Assembly: GCF_008370325.1 (NCBI RefSeq)
Contig: NZ_VNIP01000011.1
Span: 661,963 to 725,962 of the forward strand
Direction of reading: 5' to 3'
Length of the DNA stretch: 64,000 nt
Origin: Martinezella tropici
GTDB lineage: Bacteria; Pseudomonadota; Alphaproteobacteria; Rhizobiales; Rhizobiaceae
Position 1 is the first letter of the stretch. Every line of letters starts with the position of its first letter. A model generated the notes under the pieces. That model saw only the letters and a program-made list of their open reading frames with translations. It had not been told where the DNA came from and ran no database searches. Shown one piece after another: positions 51,731 to 60,267 of this stretch. Made by a program: the position numbers and the translations under genes.

Positions 51731-52109
51731 GGCCAATTCCTTCGTCTGTGAAAAACAGGAAAGCCCGGAACGAATCGTCTACCGGGCGATCTTGCAAGTG
51801 TTGCTTGGAAGTTGGCGAGGGCTGGTAACACGTCTATGACAGGAAGGGAATAGCAAAAAGCGCGGGGCAGATATGCTAAGCCTTGGCTTCAAAGCGGGAT
51901 TCGGCTGCGGCGCTGAGAGATTTTCATGCAAGGCGCCGTCAAACGCGATTGCCCGGAAAGCCCAATTTCGCGATGGTGCGGAAATCGGAACAAGACCGTC
52001 GTTTTGGTTAAGCAGAGCGTCCGAGAACTCTTCTGGCGGCAGCCGGCAGAGAATTTTCGACGGAGAGAGCCCGCAATCCGTGGCGGCAAGGCGTAGACGA
52101 GGTGCATTT
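51731..52109. other. Divergent spacer between guaB and plsY
   Basis: About 380 bp. It should contain the guaB promoter. The plsY frame is open leftward to 51873 but this extension is not conserved in appearance and lacks hydrophobicity. I see no hairpin, repeat, tRNA or riboswitch-like structure. Confidence 0.4.
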
Positions 52110-52781
52110 GTGACTTTCTGGATAGCGAGCATAATTGGATTGGCGATCGCTTATCTCTTCGGCTCCCTGCCCACAGGCTATCTGGCCGGGAAACTGCTCA
52201 AGGGCATCGATCTGAGAGAACACGGTTCCAAGTCCACGGGTGCAACAAATGTTTTGCGAACTCTTGGGAAATGGCCCGCCTTGGCGGTGCTCGTGATCGA
52301 TATATTGAAAGGTACTGCGGCAATCGTCTTTGCCCTTTGGTTCTATCCCCAACTCGGCACGCTTTCTCCTGTCTGGCTACAGACGGAGTTCGATCGGCAA
52401 GCCTGGGTGTCTTGGCCAGTTTGCTTAGCGGGACTCGCCGTATTGCTGGGGCATAGCCGTCCGGTTTGGTTGAATTTTAAGGGCGGCAAGTCCGTCGCGA
52501 CCGGACTTGGCCTGCTGCTGGCGATATCTTGGCCAACGGGTCTAGGTGCTCTGGCAGTTTTTGGCCTCGTGCTGGCTGCTTTTCGGATTGTCTCCCTTGG
52601 TTCGATCCTAGCGGCCTTGACTGCGATTGCGCTCATCTGCAGCTTAGAACAACCACTGCCCTATCGACTGCTAGTGATTGCAGGCGGCCTTTACGTGATC
52701 ATTCGCCATCGGGCCAACATACGGCGGCTGCTGGCAGGAACGGAGCCTCGCCTCGGGCGAAGTGCTATTGCCCAGAACTGA
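52110..52781 (+). CDS. plsY: Glycerol-3-phosphate acyltransferase PlsY, cyanobacteria-like
   Basis: Inner-membrane enzyme that transfers the acyl group from acyl-phosphate to glycerol-3-phosphate, 223 residues with about five TM helices. The three PlsY motifs are present: GSKSTGATNVLRTLG (39-53), GHSRPVWLNFKGGKSVATGL (114-133), and the C-terminal RHRANIRRLLAGTEPRLG. The last block, QPLPYRLLVIAGGLYVIIRH, and RIVSLGSILAA match cyanobacterial PlsY as I remember it better than the usual rhizobial enzyme. The start is a GTG at 52110 with GAGG 7 nt upstream. GC content looks lower than in neighbours. A weak GGGATC/GATCCC stem follows the stop. A second, ordinary plsY may exist elsewhere in the genome. 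Confidence 0.9.
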   Translation: MTFWIASIIGLAIAYLFGSLPTGYLAGKLLKGIDLREHGSKSTGATNVLRTLGKWPALAVLVIDILKGTAAIVFALWFYPQLGTLSPVWLQTEFDRQAWVSWPVCLAGLAVLLGHSRPVWLNFKGGKSVATGLGLLLAISWPTGLGALAVFGLVLAAFRIVSLGSILAALTAIALICSLEQPLPYRLLVIAGGLYVIIRHRANIRRLLAGTEPRLGRSAIAQN

Positions 52782-52834
52782 AACGGGATCACACCTCTAG
52801 CACGTGCGATCCCATTCGCCTTGGCTAGTTTATC

Positions 52835-53707
52835 TCAAACATCGAGCTGATAAGTTTTCGGAATATAGCGGAAGCCTTCGGGCTGCTTCTCGACGAAGCC
52901 GACGGCGGGGAAAGGCATGTGGAAGCCGAGGAAGGGTATGCGGTCGGCGGCGATCATGTCGAAGATGCGACGGCGGGTCTTGGCGGCCTGCGCCTTATCC
53001 GCGTCGAAGCGGACTTCCCAATCGGGACGACCGAGCGAAAGGACATAATGGTTGGCGGTGTCGCCGGTCATGACAAGCTGCCTGCCGTCGGATTCCAGAT
53101 GAAAGACGAGATGGCCGGGCGTATGGCCCGGCGCCAGCATGGCGGTCATGCCGCTGATAATCTGGTCGCCATCCCTAAGGAAGGTCATCTTTTCGGCGAA
53201 GGGCACGACGTTTGCCAGCACTGCCTTGTGGCCGCTTTCCGCCGGCGTTCCCTCGCGCGCCTTGTCGGTCCAGAACCCGTATTCGATCTCCCCGCTGACG
53301 TAGCGGGCATTCGGAAAGGCCGGGCCGCCCTCCTCCATCAGTCCGTTGATGTGATCGCCATGCAGATGCGTCAGGGCGACGACGGTGACCTGCTCCGGCG
53401 TGTAGCCGACGGCCTTCAGCCCCTCGCGAAAGCGGCCGAGGCCACGGGCGCGACCGGCCGCGCCAAAACCCGTATCGACGACGATGACGTCGGAACCGGT
53501 GTCGATGATGGCGGGTGCATAGCTGTTGACGAGCTTTTCAGTCGGCAGGAAATTCTGCTCCAGCAATTTGCGAACGGTGTCGGGCGCCTGGTTCGAGCCG
53601 AAGGTTTCCCAGGGATTGTCCAAGATGGTGGCGCCGTCCTTGACGACGGTGATGATGCAGGATCCCAATTTGAACTGATGCGTATCCGGGGGCAGGACGG
53701 CAGTCAT
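52835..53707 (-). CDS. MBL fold metallo-hydrolase
   Basis: 290 residues. The metal-binding motif HLHGDHING (near residue 103) is followed by downstream ligands PGHTPGHLVFH and TGDTANH. An N-terminal strand pattern (GSCIITVVKDG) and a C-terminal extension (GFHMPFPAVGFVEK) are those of AHL-lactonase-like or general MBL enzymes. No signal peptide. The start at 53707 follows AGGAG at 7 nt. Substrate not inferable. It converges on plsY. Confidence 0.88.
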   Translation of the reverse strand: MTAVLPPDTHQFKLGSCIITVVKDGATILDNPWETFGSNQAPDTVRKLLEQNFLPTEKLVNSYAPAIIDTGSDVIVVDTGFGAAGRARGLGRFREGLKAVGYTPEQVTVVALTHLHGDHINGLMEEGGPAFPNARYVSGEIEYGFWTDKAREGTPAESGHKAVLANVVPFAEKMTFLRDGDQIISGMTAMLAPGHTPGHLVFHLESDGRQLVMTGDTANHYVLSLGRPDWEVRFDADKAQAAKTRRRIFDMIAADRIPFLGFHMPFPAVGFVEKQPEGFRYIPKTYQLDV

Positions 53708-54053
53708 GAACTCACTCCTTTGTTGATGCACAGCGTAAGCTGCGCCTATCGTCGTCGCCGGCGACAACGGCCCGGAAGGTCCTCGTCTCAACCGAAAATT
53801 TGGTCATGACAAGACAATCCGAATCCGCTAATAGACCGGACGACGTTTTATGCGTTTAGCATTTCCATGCCCTTAGCATATGTCAAATCCTGCGTTCCGC
53901 GCCATGGGACGGTGGCTATCACCAAGACGTGATCCCCAACCGTTGACGGAGCAAGATCCGGGATTGGCAGCTGCCTCGCATAGGACTACAGAGCGGCTGA
54001 TCGCGCCCTAAGCGGCGGCCTTACCGAAGACAGACCTATCAAGGCAGATGCCT
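53708..54053. other. Divergent spacer between the MBL and MFS genes
   Basis: About 345 bp that must hold both promoters. It contains two direct TTAGCAT repeats 17 bp apart (53856-53862 and 53873-53879), possibly a regulator site. I see no coding frame or repeat family member. Confidence 0.4.
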
Positions 54054-55484
54054 ATGAATCGCATCGTTCCATTGATCCTCGCCGTAGCCCTCTTCATGGA
54101 ACAGATGGATTCCACCGTCATCGCGACAGCGCTGCCGGCCATCGCCAACGATCTGCATGTCGGCCCGATCACACTCAAGCTAGCGCTGACCTCCTACATG
54201 GTGTCGCTCGCCGTATTCATCCCGATCAGTGGCTGGATGGCGGACCGCTTCGGCGCGAAGAACATCTTCCGCATCGCGATTTGCGTCTTCGTCATCGGCT
54301 CCATCATGTGCGCCTTTTCCGGTGGCCTGCTCGAATTCGTCTTCGCCCGCTTCCTGCAGGGCATCGGCGGGTCGATGATGACGCCGGTCGGGCGGCTCGT
54401 GCTGGTGCGCACCACGCAGAAGAGCGATCTGGTTTCCGCCATGGCGCTGCTGTCCATTCCCGCGCTCGTCGGCCCGCTTGCCGGCCCGCCGCTCGGCGGC
54501 TTCATCACCACCTACGCCTCCTGGCACTGGATCTTCCTGATCAACGTGCCCGTCGGCATCCTCGGCGTCATCCTGTCATCGATCTTCCTGCCCGATGTCG
54601 AGGCGACCATGCCGCCGAAGCTCGATTTCATCGGCTTCCTTTTGACGTCCTTCGCCGCATCCGGCGTCGTCTTCGGCATGTCCGTCATCAGCCTGCCGGC
54701 GCTGCCGCCCTATATCGGCATCTCCGCCATTGTCATCGGCTTTGTCTGCGGCGTTCTTTATGTCGGCCATGTGCGCCGTCACCCGGCCCCGATCCTCGAC
54801 CTGTCGCTGCTGAAGAATGCCACCTTCCGCGCGTCCGTCACCGGCGGCACGCTGTTTCGCATCTGCATCGGCGCCATGCCCTTCCTGACGCCCTTGATGC
54901 TGCAGCTCGGCTTCGGCCTCAATCCATTCCAGTCAGGCCTCATCACCTTCGCCGGCGCGATCGGCGCGATTTCGACGAAATTCATCGCCCGCCGGGTCTT
55001 TACCGCCGTCGGCTTCAAGACCGCGCTGCTTTCGGCAGCGGCGATCACCACCATCACCACGATCTGCACCGGCTTTTTCCAGCCCTGGACGTCGCATCTC
55101 ATCATCGTCGGCATCTTGCTGATCGGCGGCTTCTCGCGCTCCTTCTTCTTCACCGGCATCAATGCGCTTGCCTTTGCCGATATCAACGACAAGCAGGCGA
55201 GCCAGGCGACATCGATGAGCTCGGTCATGCAGCAGATCAGCCTGGCGCTCGGCGTCGCCGTCGCCGCCATGATCCTGGAAACCTCCACCTTCTTCAGCGG
55301 CACGGAGCTGCAGGTGCGCGATTTCCACATCGCCTTCTTCTGCATCTCGGTGCTGACCGTGCTTGCGACCATCCCCTTCATCCGGATGGATCGCAGTGCC
55401 GGCGCCATGGTTTCCGGCCACAAGGCCGGTCTCAAGCGCGTCGATACCCTGCAGCCGCAGGTGCAGCAGCCGGCCGCAAAGTGA
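54054..55484 (+). CDS. MFS transporter, DHA2-type drug exporter
   Basis: 476-residue inner-membrane antiporter with about 14 TM helices. Motif A is GWMADRFGAKNIF (near residue 60), motif C-like segments LVGPLAGPPLGGFI (near 140) and the typical MEQMDSTVIATALPAIA N-terminus (near 15) identify the 14-helix DHA2 group of multidrug exporters. The start at 54054 is preferred over 54048 because AAGG lies closer to 9 nt from it. No adjacent membrane-fusion protein gene, so it acts as a stand-alone inner-membrane pump. A strong terminator follows. Confidence 0.9.
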   Translation: MNRIVPLILAVALFMEQMDSTVIATALPAIANDLHVGPITLKLALTSYMVSLAVFIPISGWMADRFGAKNIFRIAICVFVIGSIMCAFSGGLLEFVFARFLQGIGGSMMTPVGRLVLVRTTQKSDLVSAMALLSIPALVGPLAGPPLGGFITTYASWHWIFLINVPVGILGVILSSIFLPDVEATMPPKLDFIGFLLTSFAASGVVFGMSVISLPALPPYIGISAIVIGFVCGVLYVGHVRRHPAPILDLSLLKNATFRASVTGGTLFRICIGAMPFLTPLMLQLGFGLNPFQSGLITFAGAIGAISTKFIARRVFTAVGFKTALLSAAAITTITTICTGFFQPWTSHLIIVGILLIGGFSRSFFFTGINALAFADINDKQASQATSMSSVMQQISLALGVAVAAMILETSTFFSGTELQVRDFHIAFFCISVLTVLATIPFIRMDRSAGAMVSGHKAGLKRVDTLQPQVQQPAAK

Positions 55485-55490
55485 TGATCC

Positions 55491-55533
55491 AACCCTCGTT
55501 GCGCTTCAGCCAAGCCGCAGCGCAACGAGGGTT
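55491..55533 (+). terminator. Long-stem terminator after the MFS gene
   Basis: A perfect 15-bp stem, AACCCTCGTTGCGCT (55491-55505) and AGCGCAACGAGGGTT (55519-55533), with a 13-nt loop. Only TTTCGT follows, a modest T-tract. It lies 7 bp after the stop and separates the convergent rlmE gene. Confidence 0.75.
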
Positions 55534-55564
55534 TCGTCAGTTTATCGATTGAGGATGGTCGGGT

Positions 55565-56302
55565 TTAGTGATCGGCGACGGATTGTTGTTCTTCCGTCTC
55601 GCCTTCCGGCTTCCGGCCCTTGAAGCCTTTCGCCAGCAGGAACATTTCCACCGACTCGGCTCTGGATGCGCCGGGCTTCACATGGACGACCTGACGGAAA
55701 TTCTGCTTCAGGAAGGTCAGCAGATCGCGCTCCGTTCCACCCTGGAAGGTTTTGGCAAGGAAATGCCCACCTTCGGCCAGCACCTCGACGGCGAAATGCG
55801 CAGCCACTTCGCAGAGATGCATGGTCCGCAGGTGGTCGGTGCGGTGATGGCCCGTCGTCGGCGCCGCCATATCCGAAAGCACGAGATCCGGCGTGCCGCC
55901 GACGGCATCGATCAGCCGCTGCGGCGCATCCGGCTCCAGAAAGTCGAGCTGCAGGATACTGACGCCGGGAATCGGCGCCATTTCGAGGAAGTCGATCGCC
56001 GCGACGCGGATATCCTCTTCAGTCGAGTCGGTCACCTTGGCGGCGATTTGCGACCAGCTGCCCGGTGCCGCACCCAGATCGATGATGCGGCGCGCACCCT
56101 TCAGAATCTGATGTTTCTCGTCGATCTCCAGCAGCTTGAAAGCGGCGCGGGCCCGATAGCCTTCGAGCTGGGCGCGCTGCACATAGGGATCGTTGATATG
56201 ACGCTGTAGCCACTGGCGCGACGAGGCCTTCAGCTTCTTTTTCTTGACGCGCTGGCCGAGCTTGCGGCCCGTGCGGTTGCCGGCGATGGTTGGCTTGGTC
56301 AC
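55565..56302 (-). CDS. rlmE: 23S rRNA (uridine(2552)-2'-O)-methyltransferase
   Basis: FtsJ/RrmJ-type enzyme that 2'-O-methylates U2552 of 23S rRNA, 245 residues. The SAM-binding IDLGAAPGSWSQ (near residue 69), the LSDMAAPTTGH catalytic-Asp region and the C-terminal K and E of the KDKE set (AKTFQGG, SRAESVE) are readable. The N-terminal basic tail RKLGQRVKKKKLKASSRQ is characteristic. The start is GTG at 56302, overlapping the ppx stop (GTGA) with AAGGGG upstream, so the two genes are coupled. Confidence 0.94.
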   Translation of the reverse strand: MTKPTIAGNRTGRKLGQRVKKKKLKASSRQWLQRHINDPYVQRAQLEGYRARAAFKLLEIDEKHQILKGARRIIDLGAAPGSWSQIAAKVTDSTEEDIRVAAIDFLEMAPIPGVSILQLDFLEPDAPQRLIDAVGGTPDLVLSDMAAPTTGHHRTDHLRTMHLCEVAAHFAVEVLAEGGHFLAKTFQGGTERDLLTFLKQNFRQVVHVKPGASRAESVEMFLLAKGFKGRKPEGETEEQQSVADH

Positions 56303-57879
56303 GTCTGCGGCCCCTTCATATCCCTCGGTCGATGACCTCGGCGCGAGCGGCCCCGCCGCCAAACGCCATCGTCTGCCATCATGTCGGTCAGCAGTCCCTC
56401 GCGCAGGCCGCGGTCGGCAACGCGCATGCGCGGGCTTGGCCAGCGGCGGCGGATCGCCTCCAGAATGGCGCATCCCGCCAGCACCAGATCGGCACGATCC
56501 GGCCCGATGCAGGGATTGGCGGCGCGGCCGGCAAAATCCCAGGACAAGAGCTTGGCCTGCATCGCGCTCACTTCATCATCCGACAGCCAGACACCATCGA
56601 CCCTGCGCCGGTCGTAGCGCGGAAGATCGAGGTGAACGCCGGCAAGCGTCGTCACCGTGCCCGAAGTCCCGATCAGGTGGAAGTCGCCGCTGTCGCGTGC
56701 TGCGCCATGGACCGGGGGGCAATCGAAACGCTCGAGCATGCGCTGGACTTCGGAGACCATCGTCTCGAACAGCTCCGGCGTCACGTCGCGACCGCCATGT
56801 CGCTCGGAGAGCGTGACGACACCGACGGGCAGCGAGGTCCAATGGGTGATGTGATTGGCCAGCCGGCTGGAGCGATTCTCGCCGATGCGGATGACGGCAA
56901 TCTCGGAAGAGCCGCCGCCGATATCGAACAGAACGACAGAGCGCGCCTCCGGTCCCACCAACGACGAGCAGCCGGAAACGGCAAGCCGCGCCTCCGTCTC
57001 GCGATCAATGATTTCGAGCTGCAGTCCTGTTTCTTCGGTGACCCGTGAAAGGAAAGCTTCGCCGTTGTCCGCCGCGCGGCAGGCCTCGGTCGCGATCAGC
57101 CGCATGCGGCGGATTTCGCGCGTTTTCAGCTTGGCGGCGCAGATGCGCAATGCCTCCACGGCCCGATCCATGGCATCGCTCGACAGACGTCCGCTGGCTC
57201 CAAGTCCTTCGCCGAGGCGCACGATGCGCGAAAAGGCATCGACCACCCGGAACTGGCCGGGGCGGGTCGGCTGCGCGATCAGCAGGCGGCAATTGTTGGT
57301 GCCGAGGTCGAGGGCCGCATAGAGGTCGAGTGGCCGGGAATCGGCGTCGGCATAGGGGTGATGTTGGCCCTGCCCTTCGCGGCGCGGCGGCGACTGCCTG
57401 ATCTGGCGATGATCGTCATGGGCCACTGGCGCATGCGCGTTCGAAGCAGCATTGGCAGGAGCGACGATCTGCGCCACTTTCTCATGCACCAGAGGCCGGC
57501 CCTGCAGGCCACGCTTGCTGCGATGCTTGCGCCGGTTCTTACCGCTTTTATGCGAAGACGGATGGCCATGATCCGGCGAGGCACGATGCTCCGCCGGAGC
57601 CGAAAGCTGCTGTGTCTGGGAAGCAGGCTGCGCACCACCTTGGGCTGCGCGTGCACGGCGCCGGCGCTTGCGCTTTTTGGCCGGTAAGCCGGCCTCATCC
57701 TCTGCTGGGCGTTGCGCCACCTGGCTGGACTTGCCTGCCTGGGTGGCCTCCGCAGAATGAGCGTTTGGACGGCCATGACCGCGCTTACGCTTCGCGCGCC
57801 GGGAGGATTTACCCTTCCTGCGCTCTGCTGCCGACGCCCCGTCTGCCTGCGGCGCTAGGCCGCTGTCGGGGTCACTCAC
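56299..57879 (-). CDS. ppx: Exopolyphosphatase/GppA-type phosphatase with basic N-terminal extension
   Basis: 526 residues. The catalytic region starts near 185: LYAALDLGTNNCRLLIA (actin-like phosphate loop), IATEACRAADN, FDIGGGSSEI and GTSGTVTTLAG are the Ppx/GppA signatures, for hydrolysis of polyphosphate or pppGpp. The first 184 residues are a low-complexity tail packed with Arg, Lys, Gln and His (for example KKRKRRRRARAAQ), unlike typical Ppx (about 320 residues of core). The start is GTG 57879 after GGAAAAG. The stop overlaps rlmE in GTGA. Substrate between polyP and pppGpp not resolved. Confidence 0.88.
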   Translation of the reverse strand: MSDPDSGLAPQADGASAAERRKGKSSRRAKRKRGHGRPNAHSAEATQAGKSSQVAQRPAEDEAGLPAKKRKRRRRARAAQGGAQPASQTQQLSAPAEHRASPDHGHPSSHKSGKNRRKHRSKRGLQGRPLVHEKVAQIVAPANAASNAHAPVAHDDHRQIRQSPPRREGQGQHHPYADADSRPLDLYAALDLGTNNCRLLIAQPTRPGQFRVVDAFSRIVRLGEGLGASGRLSSDAMDRAVEALRICAAKLKTREIRRMRLIATEACRAADNGEAFLSRVTEETGLQLEIIDRETEARLAVSGCSSLVGPEARSVVLFDIGGGSSEIAVIRIGENRSSRLANHITHWTSLPVGVVTLSERHGGRDVTPELFETMVSEVQRMLERFDCPPVHGAARDSGDFHLIGTSGTVTTLAGVHLDLPRYDRRRVDGVWLSDDEVSAMQAKLLSWDFAGRAANPCIGPDRADLVLAGCAILEAIRRRWPSPRMRVADRGLREGLLTDMMADDGVWRRGRSRRGHRPRDMKGPQT

Positions 57880-58025
57880 GTATCTTTTCCACCGCGCCGC
57901 GCAAGGCCCCTGAGGGTATGCTGCTGGCGCTCGTTCGATTTTCGTTGGGCAAAGAATACCAGCAGGATGGGTTTTCGCCAAATTCTTTTTGAATCACGCC
58001 ATTTTAGTCGCGCGCCAAACAGCCC

Positions 58026-58829
58026 TCAGGCGACCAGGTGCGCCCTGACATCAGCCGCAAGTTGCTCCATCCGGTCGATCGGCGCATGCCCGATCAGCAT
58101 GAAGGCGTGGGTGGCGCTCGACCAATAGACGACATTCATGCCCTTGCGATTTTCCATGTCCGGCGCCGCCGCACCCTTGGCGGATCGGACGATGCAGAGC
58201 GCCATGGGACCGCTTTCCGGATCGAGATAGGCGATCTGAGCCAGCGGCTTGCTGTCGTAATTCAGGATCTGAGCACGCTTGAACTCGATGCCCAGCATGG
58301 CGACGGCTTCGGGCGCCAGCGACAGATTCAATTTGGCGCCGACTTCATTCAATTGCGCAACCTGTTGCGCATGATCACCGGCTGGAGCGCTCAGCGTATC
58401 CGCCGTATAGAGCGAGAGATATTCCGCCACTACGGCACGCCATTCCGTATCTTCATCCGGTTTCGAAAGCCGGTGGCCGATGCCGATCACGGTACGGTCG
58501 ACGGCAATGGCAGCGACGAAACTTGCGGCGACGGCCGCAAGGAAACCGCGGCGGCCGATGCCGGCAGTGCGGACTTTGCTCTCCTCTCTCGAGGGAATGG
58601 CGGCAAGCATGGCATCCAGCTTCGCAGCCGGAGCCTCGGCAAGCATCGGCTGGAATGCCTCTGCGAAGGGCAAGGTGCTGCGCGACAGAAAATCGAATCG
58701 TTCCGCCACGCGCTCGTCGTCGGCGATCAATCGTTCGATCCGCTCGCGCTCGGCAGCATCCAACTCACCATCGATGAAGGCGGTGAGCTGCTCGTCCGAG
58801 GGCATCTGTCCTTTATGCAATTCACTCAT
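58026..58829 (-). CDS. Anti-sigma factor for the ECF sigma factor
   Basis: 267 residues. The N-terminal anti-sigma domain (QLTAFIDGELDAAERERIER at about 15-34) is of the usual helical type but lacks the zinc-binding HxxxCxxC set. One transmembrane segment (FLAAVAASFVAAIAVDRTVIG, 96-116) is followed by a periplasmic domain, so it is a membrane-tethered anti-sigma. The ATG at 58829 has GGGGA at 6 nt; an in-frame ATG at 58835 is close. It overlaps the sigma stop by 8 bp, so production is coupled. It belongs to the TPR-sigma-anti-sigma cluster. Confidence 0.88.
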   Translation of the reverse strand: MSELHKGQMPSDEQLTAFIDGELDAAERERIERLIADDERVAERFDFLSRSTLPFAEAFQPMLAEAPAAKLDAMLAAIPSREESKVRTAGIGRRGFLAAVAASFVAAIAVDRTVIGIGHRLSKPDEDTEWRAVVAEYLSLYTADTLSAPAGDHAQQVAQLNEVGAKLNLSLAPEAVAMLGIEFKRAQILNYDSKPLAQIAYLDPESGPMALCIVRSAKGAAAPDMENRKGMNVVYWSSATHAFMLIGHAPIDRMEQLAADVRAHLVA

Positions 58830-59475
58830 TTCCATTCCCCAGTCGCTCACCTCCGGATGTTTTTCCGTCAGCCGCCATTCCCATGCCCTCGGCGAGCTTC
58901 GCCCGCGCCGCCGCCAGCCGGCTCATGACCGTCCCGATCGGCACATCAAGAACGTCGGCCACCTCGCGATAGGAAAGCCCTTCGACATAGGCCAGGAACA
59001 CCGCGGTGCGCTGCGCCTCCGGCAGGGCCTGAACGCGCTGCAATACCTGCCCGGCCAAAATATGCGTTTCGGTTTCCCGTGCACCGTCGAAAACCAGCGT
59101 CTCGTCGGCATCGACGAAGCCCTGCCCCATGCGCACGCGGCGCGAGCGGACCTCGTTCAGCCAGATCGAATGCAGGATGGCAAAGAGCCAGCGATCGAGC
59201 CGTGTGCCCGATGTGAACTGGGCCGCTCGCTCCAGAGCCCTGACGCAGGTCGCCTGCACGAGATCGTCAGCCACGTCCCGCTGGTGCGACAGCACCACGC
59301 CATAGCGCCATAGCCGCGTCAGATGTTGGGACAGCCCCGTCCTGATATCCTCTTCGCTCGCTATGACATCCTCCGCCGCATTCGCATGTCCGGAAGCCGC
59401 CGACCTTTTCGGCGGCTTCGTTGCTGTCGGACTATAAGCAGAAATTGCGCTACGAGCGACCGGCATCACTCCCAT
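58822..59475 (-). CDS. ECF-type RNA polymerase sigma factor
   Basis: 217-residue extracytoplasmic-function sigma factor. Region 2 has LVQATCVRALERAAQF and the core-binding helix LDRWLFAILHSIWLNEVRSRR. Region 4 carries LPEAQRTAVFLAYVEGLSYREVADVL and the GTVMSRLAAARAKL helix-turn-helix. There is no region 3, as expected. A polar 35-residue N-terminus precedes the domain. It follows the TPR gene by 52 bp and overlaps the anti-sigma gene by 8 bp. The regulon cannot be read from the window. Confidence 0.94.
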   Translation of the reverse strand: MGVMPVARSAISAYSPTATKPPKRSAASGHANAAEDVIASEEDIRTGLSQHLTRLWRYGVVLSHQRDVADDLVQATCVRALERAAQFTSGTRLDRWLFAILHSIWLNEVRSRRVRMGQGFVDADETLVFDGARETETHILAGQVLQRVQALPEAQRTAVFLAYVEGLSYREVADVLDVPIGTVMSRLAAARAKLAEGMGMAADGKTSGGERLGNGNE

Positions 59476-59527
59476 ATTTCTCGCAAAGCTCCCTGCTTAC
59501 AGTCTTCATCGTTGACCCGGGCGGCCG

Positions 59528-60070
59528 TTACAGGCTGGACGGGTTCAGGATCGCGGCGTGAAGATCGCGATATTCCTCGCAGCTCGTATTGCCGCAGAGC
59601 GTCTTGATCGTGCCCAGCTGGTCCTTGGCGAGATCCATCTGGCCCTTGATGACGTAGGCTTCGCCGAGATACTCGCGGACCAGCGTGTATTTCGGGTCCA
59701 TGGCGACGGATTTCTGGTAGTAGGAAATGCCTTCGTCCGTACGGCCGAGCTTGCGGGTGGCATAGCCGCGATAGTTCAGCGCCTCGGCAGTATTCGGGTT
59801 CTTCATCGTGTCCAGAACCGCGAGCGCTTCTTCGTAGCGATGATCCTTCTTGGCCAGCGAATAGGCGTAGTCGGCGCGGTTTTCATCGGTGACGTTGGCG
59901 CTTTGCTGCTTGACGCATTTCTTCGCCTTCTGATCGTAGATCTCGCCCTTCTTGCAGGTCGGCGTCGTGCTCGAATCGTCGCCGGCGGCAAAGACGGGAA
60001 CGGCGAAAGCGCCGAGGGTCAGGCTGGCACCGAGAGCGATGGAAGCCAGGCGAAATGCTTTGGTCGTCAT
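59528..60070 (-). CDS. Exported TPR-repeat protein
   Basis: 180 residues. A 28-residue signal peptide (to VPVFAAG) precedes a linker with two Cys (CKKGEIYDQKAKKCVKQ, near 38-55) and two to three tetratricopeptide repeats (EALNYRGYATRKLGRTDEGI, then LVREYLGEAYVIKGQMDLAK). Periplasmic location inferred. The ATG at 60070 follows AAGGAG at 7 nt. It is the first gene of the TPR-sigma-anti-sigma unit and may sense the signal or be a target of the sigma factor. It diverges from the type III PKS gene. Confidence 0.85.
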   Translation of the reverse strand: MTTKAFRLASIALGASLTLGAFAVPVFAAGDDSSTTPTCKKGEIYDQKAKKCVKQQSANVTDENRADYAYSLAKKDHRYEEALAVLDTMKNPNTAEALNYRGYATRKLGRTDEGISYYQKSVAMDPKYTLVREYLGEAYVIKGQMDLAKDQLGTIKTLCGNTSCEEYRDLHAAILNPSSL

Positions 60071-60267
60071 GAACTGTCTCCTTGGCAAAATGAACGTTGC
60101 GAGGAGAGAACACACCGTCCGGACATTTTATTCGGAGGGTCCAAGAATTTTTTTCTGAAGATCCCAGGCCCGGACGCCGTCACCCTTTCGTGACTGCTCC
60201 GACATCGAATAGACCGTCGCCATTGCGTGTTTCCACCATATGCCCCTCAAGGGCACAGGAGAAACCC

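Noticed and set aside
51731..52109. Purine riboswitch or tRNA in the guaB-plsY spacer
   Set aside because: No conserved junction, cloverleaf or T-loop sequence could be recognised.
52143..52150. GCGATCGC (HIP1-like octamer) as proof of cyanobacterial origin of plsY
   Set aside because: The same octamer also occurs in ileS at 2768-2775, so one copy is not informative in this base composition.
54281..55552. 423-codon frame in another phase of the MFS gene
   Set aside because: Composition is Arg/His/Ala-rich and it overlaps a real transporter with a full set of MFS motifs.
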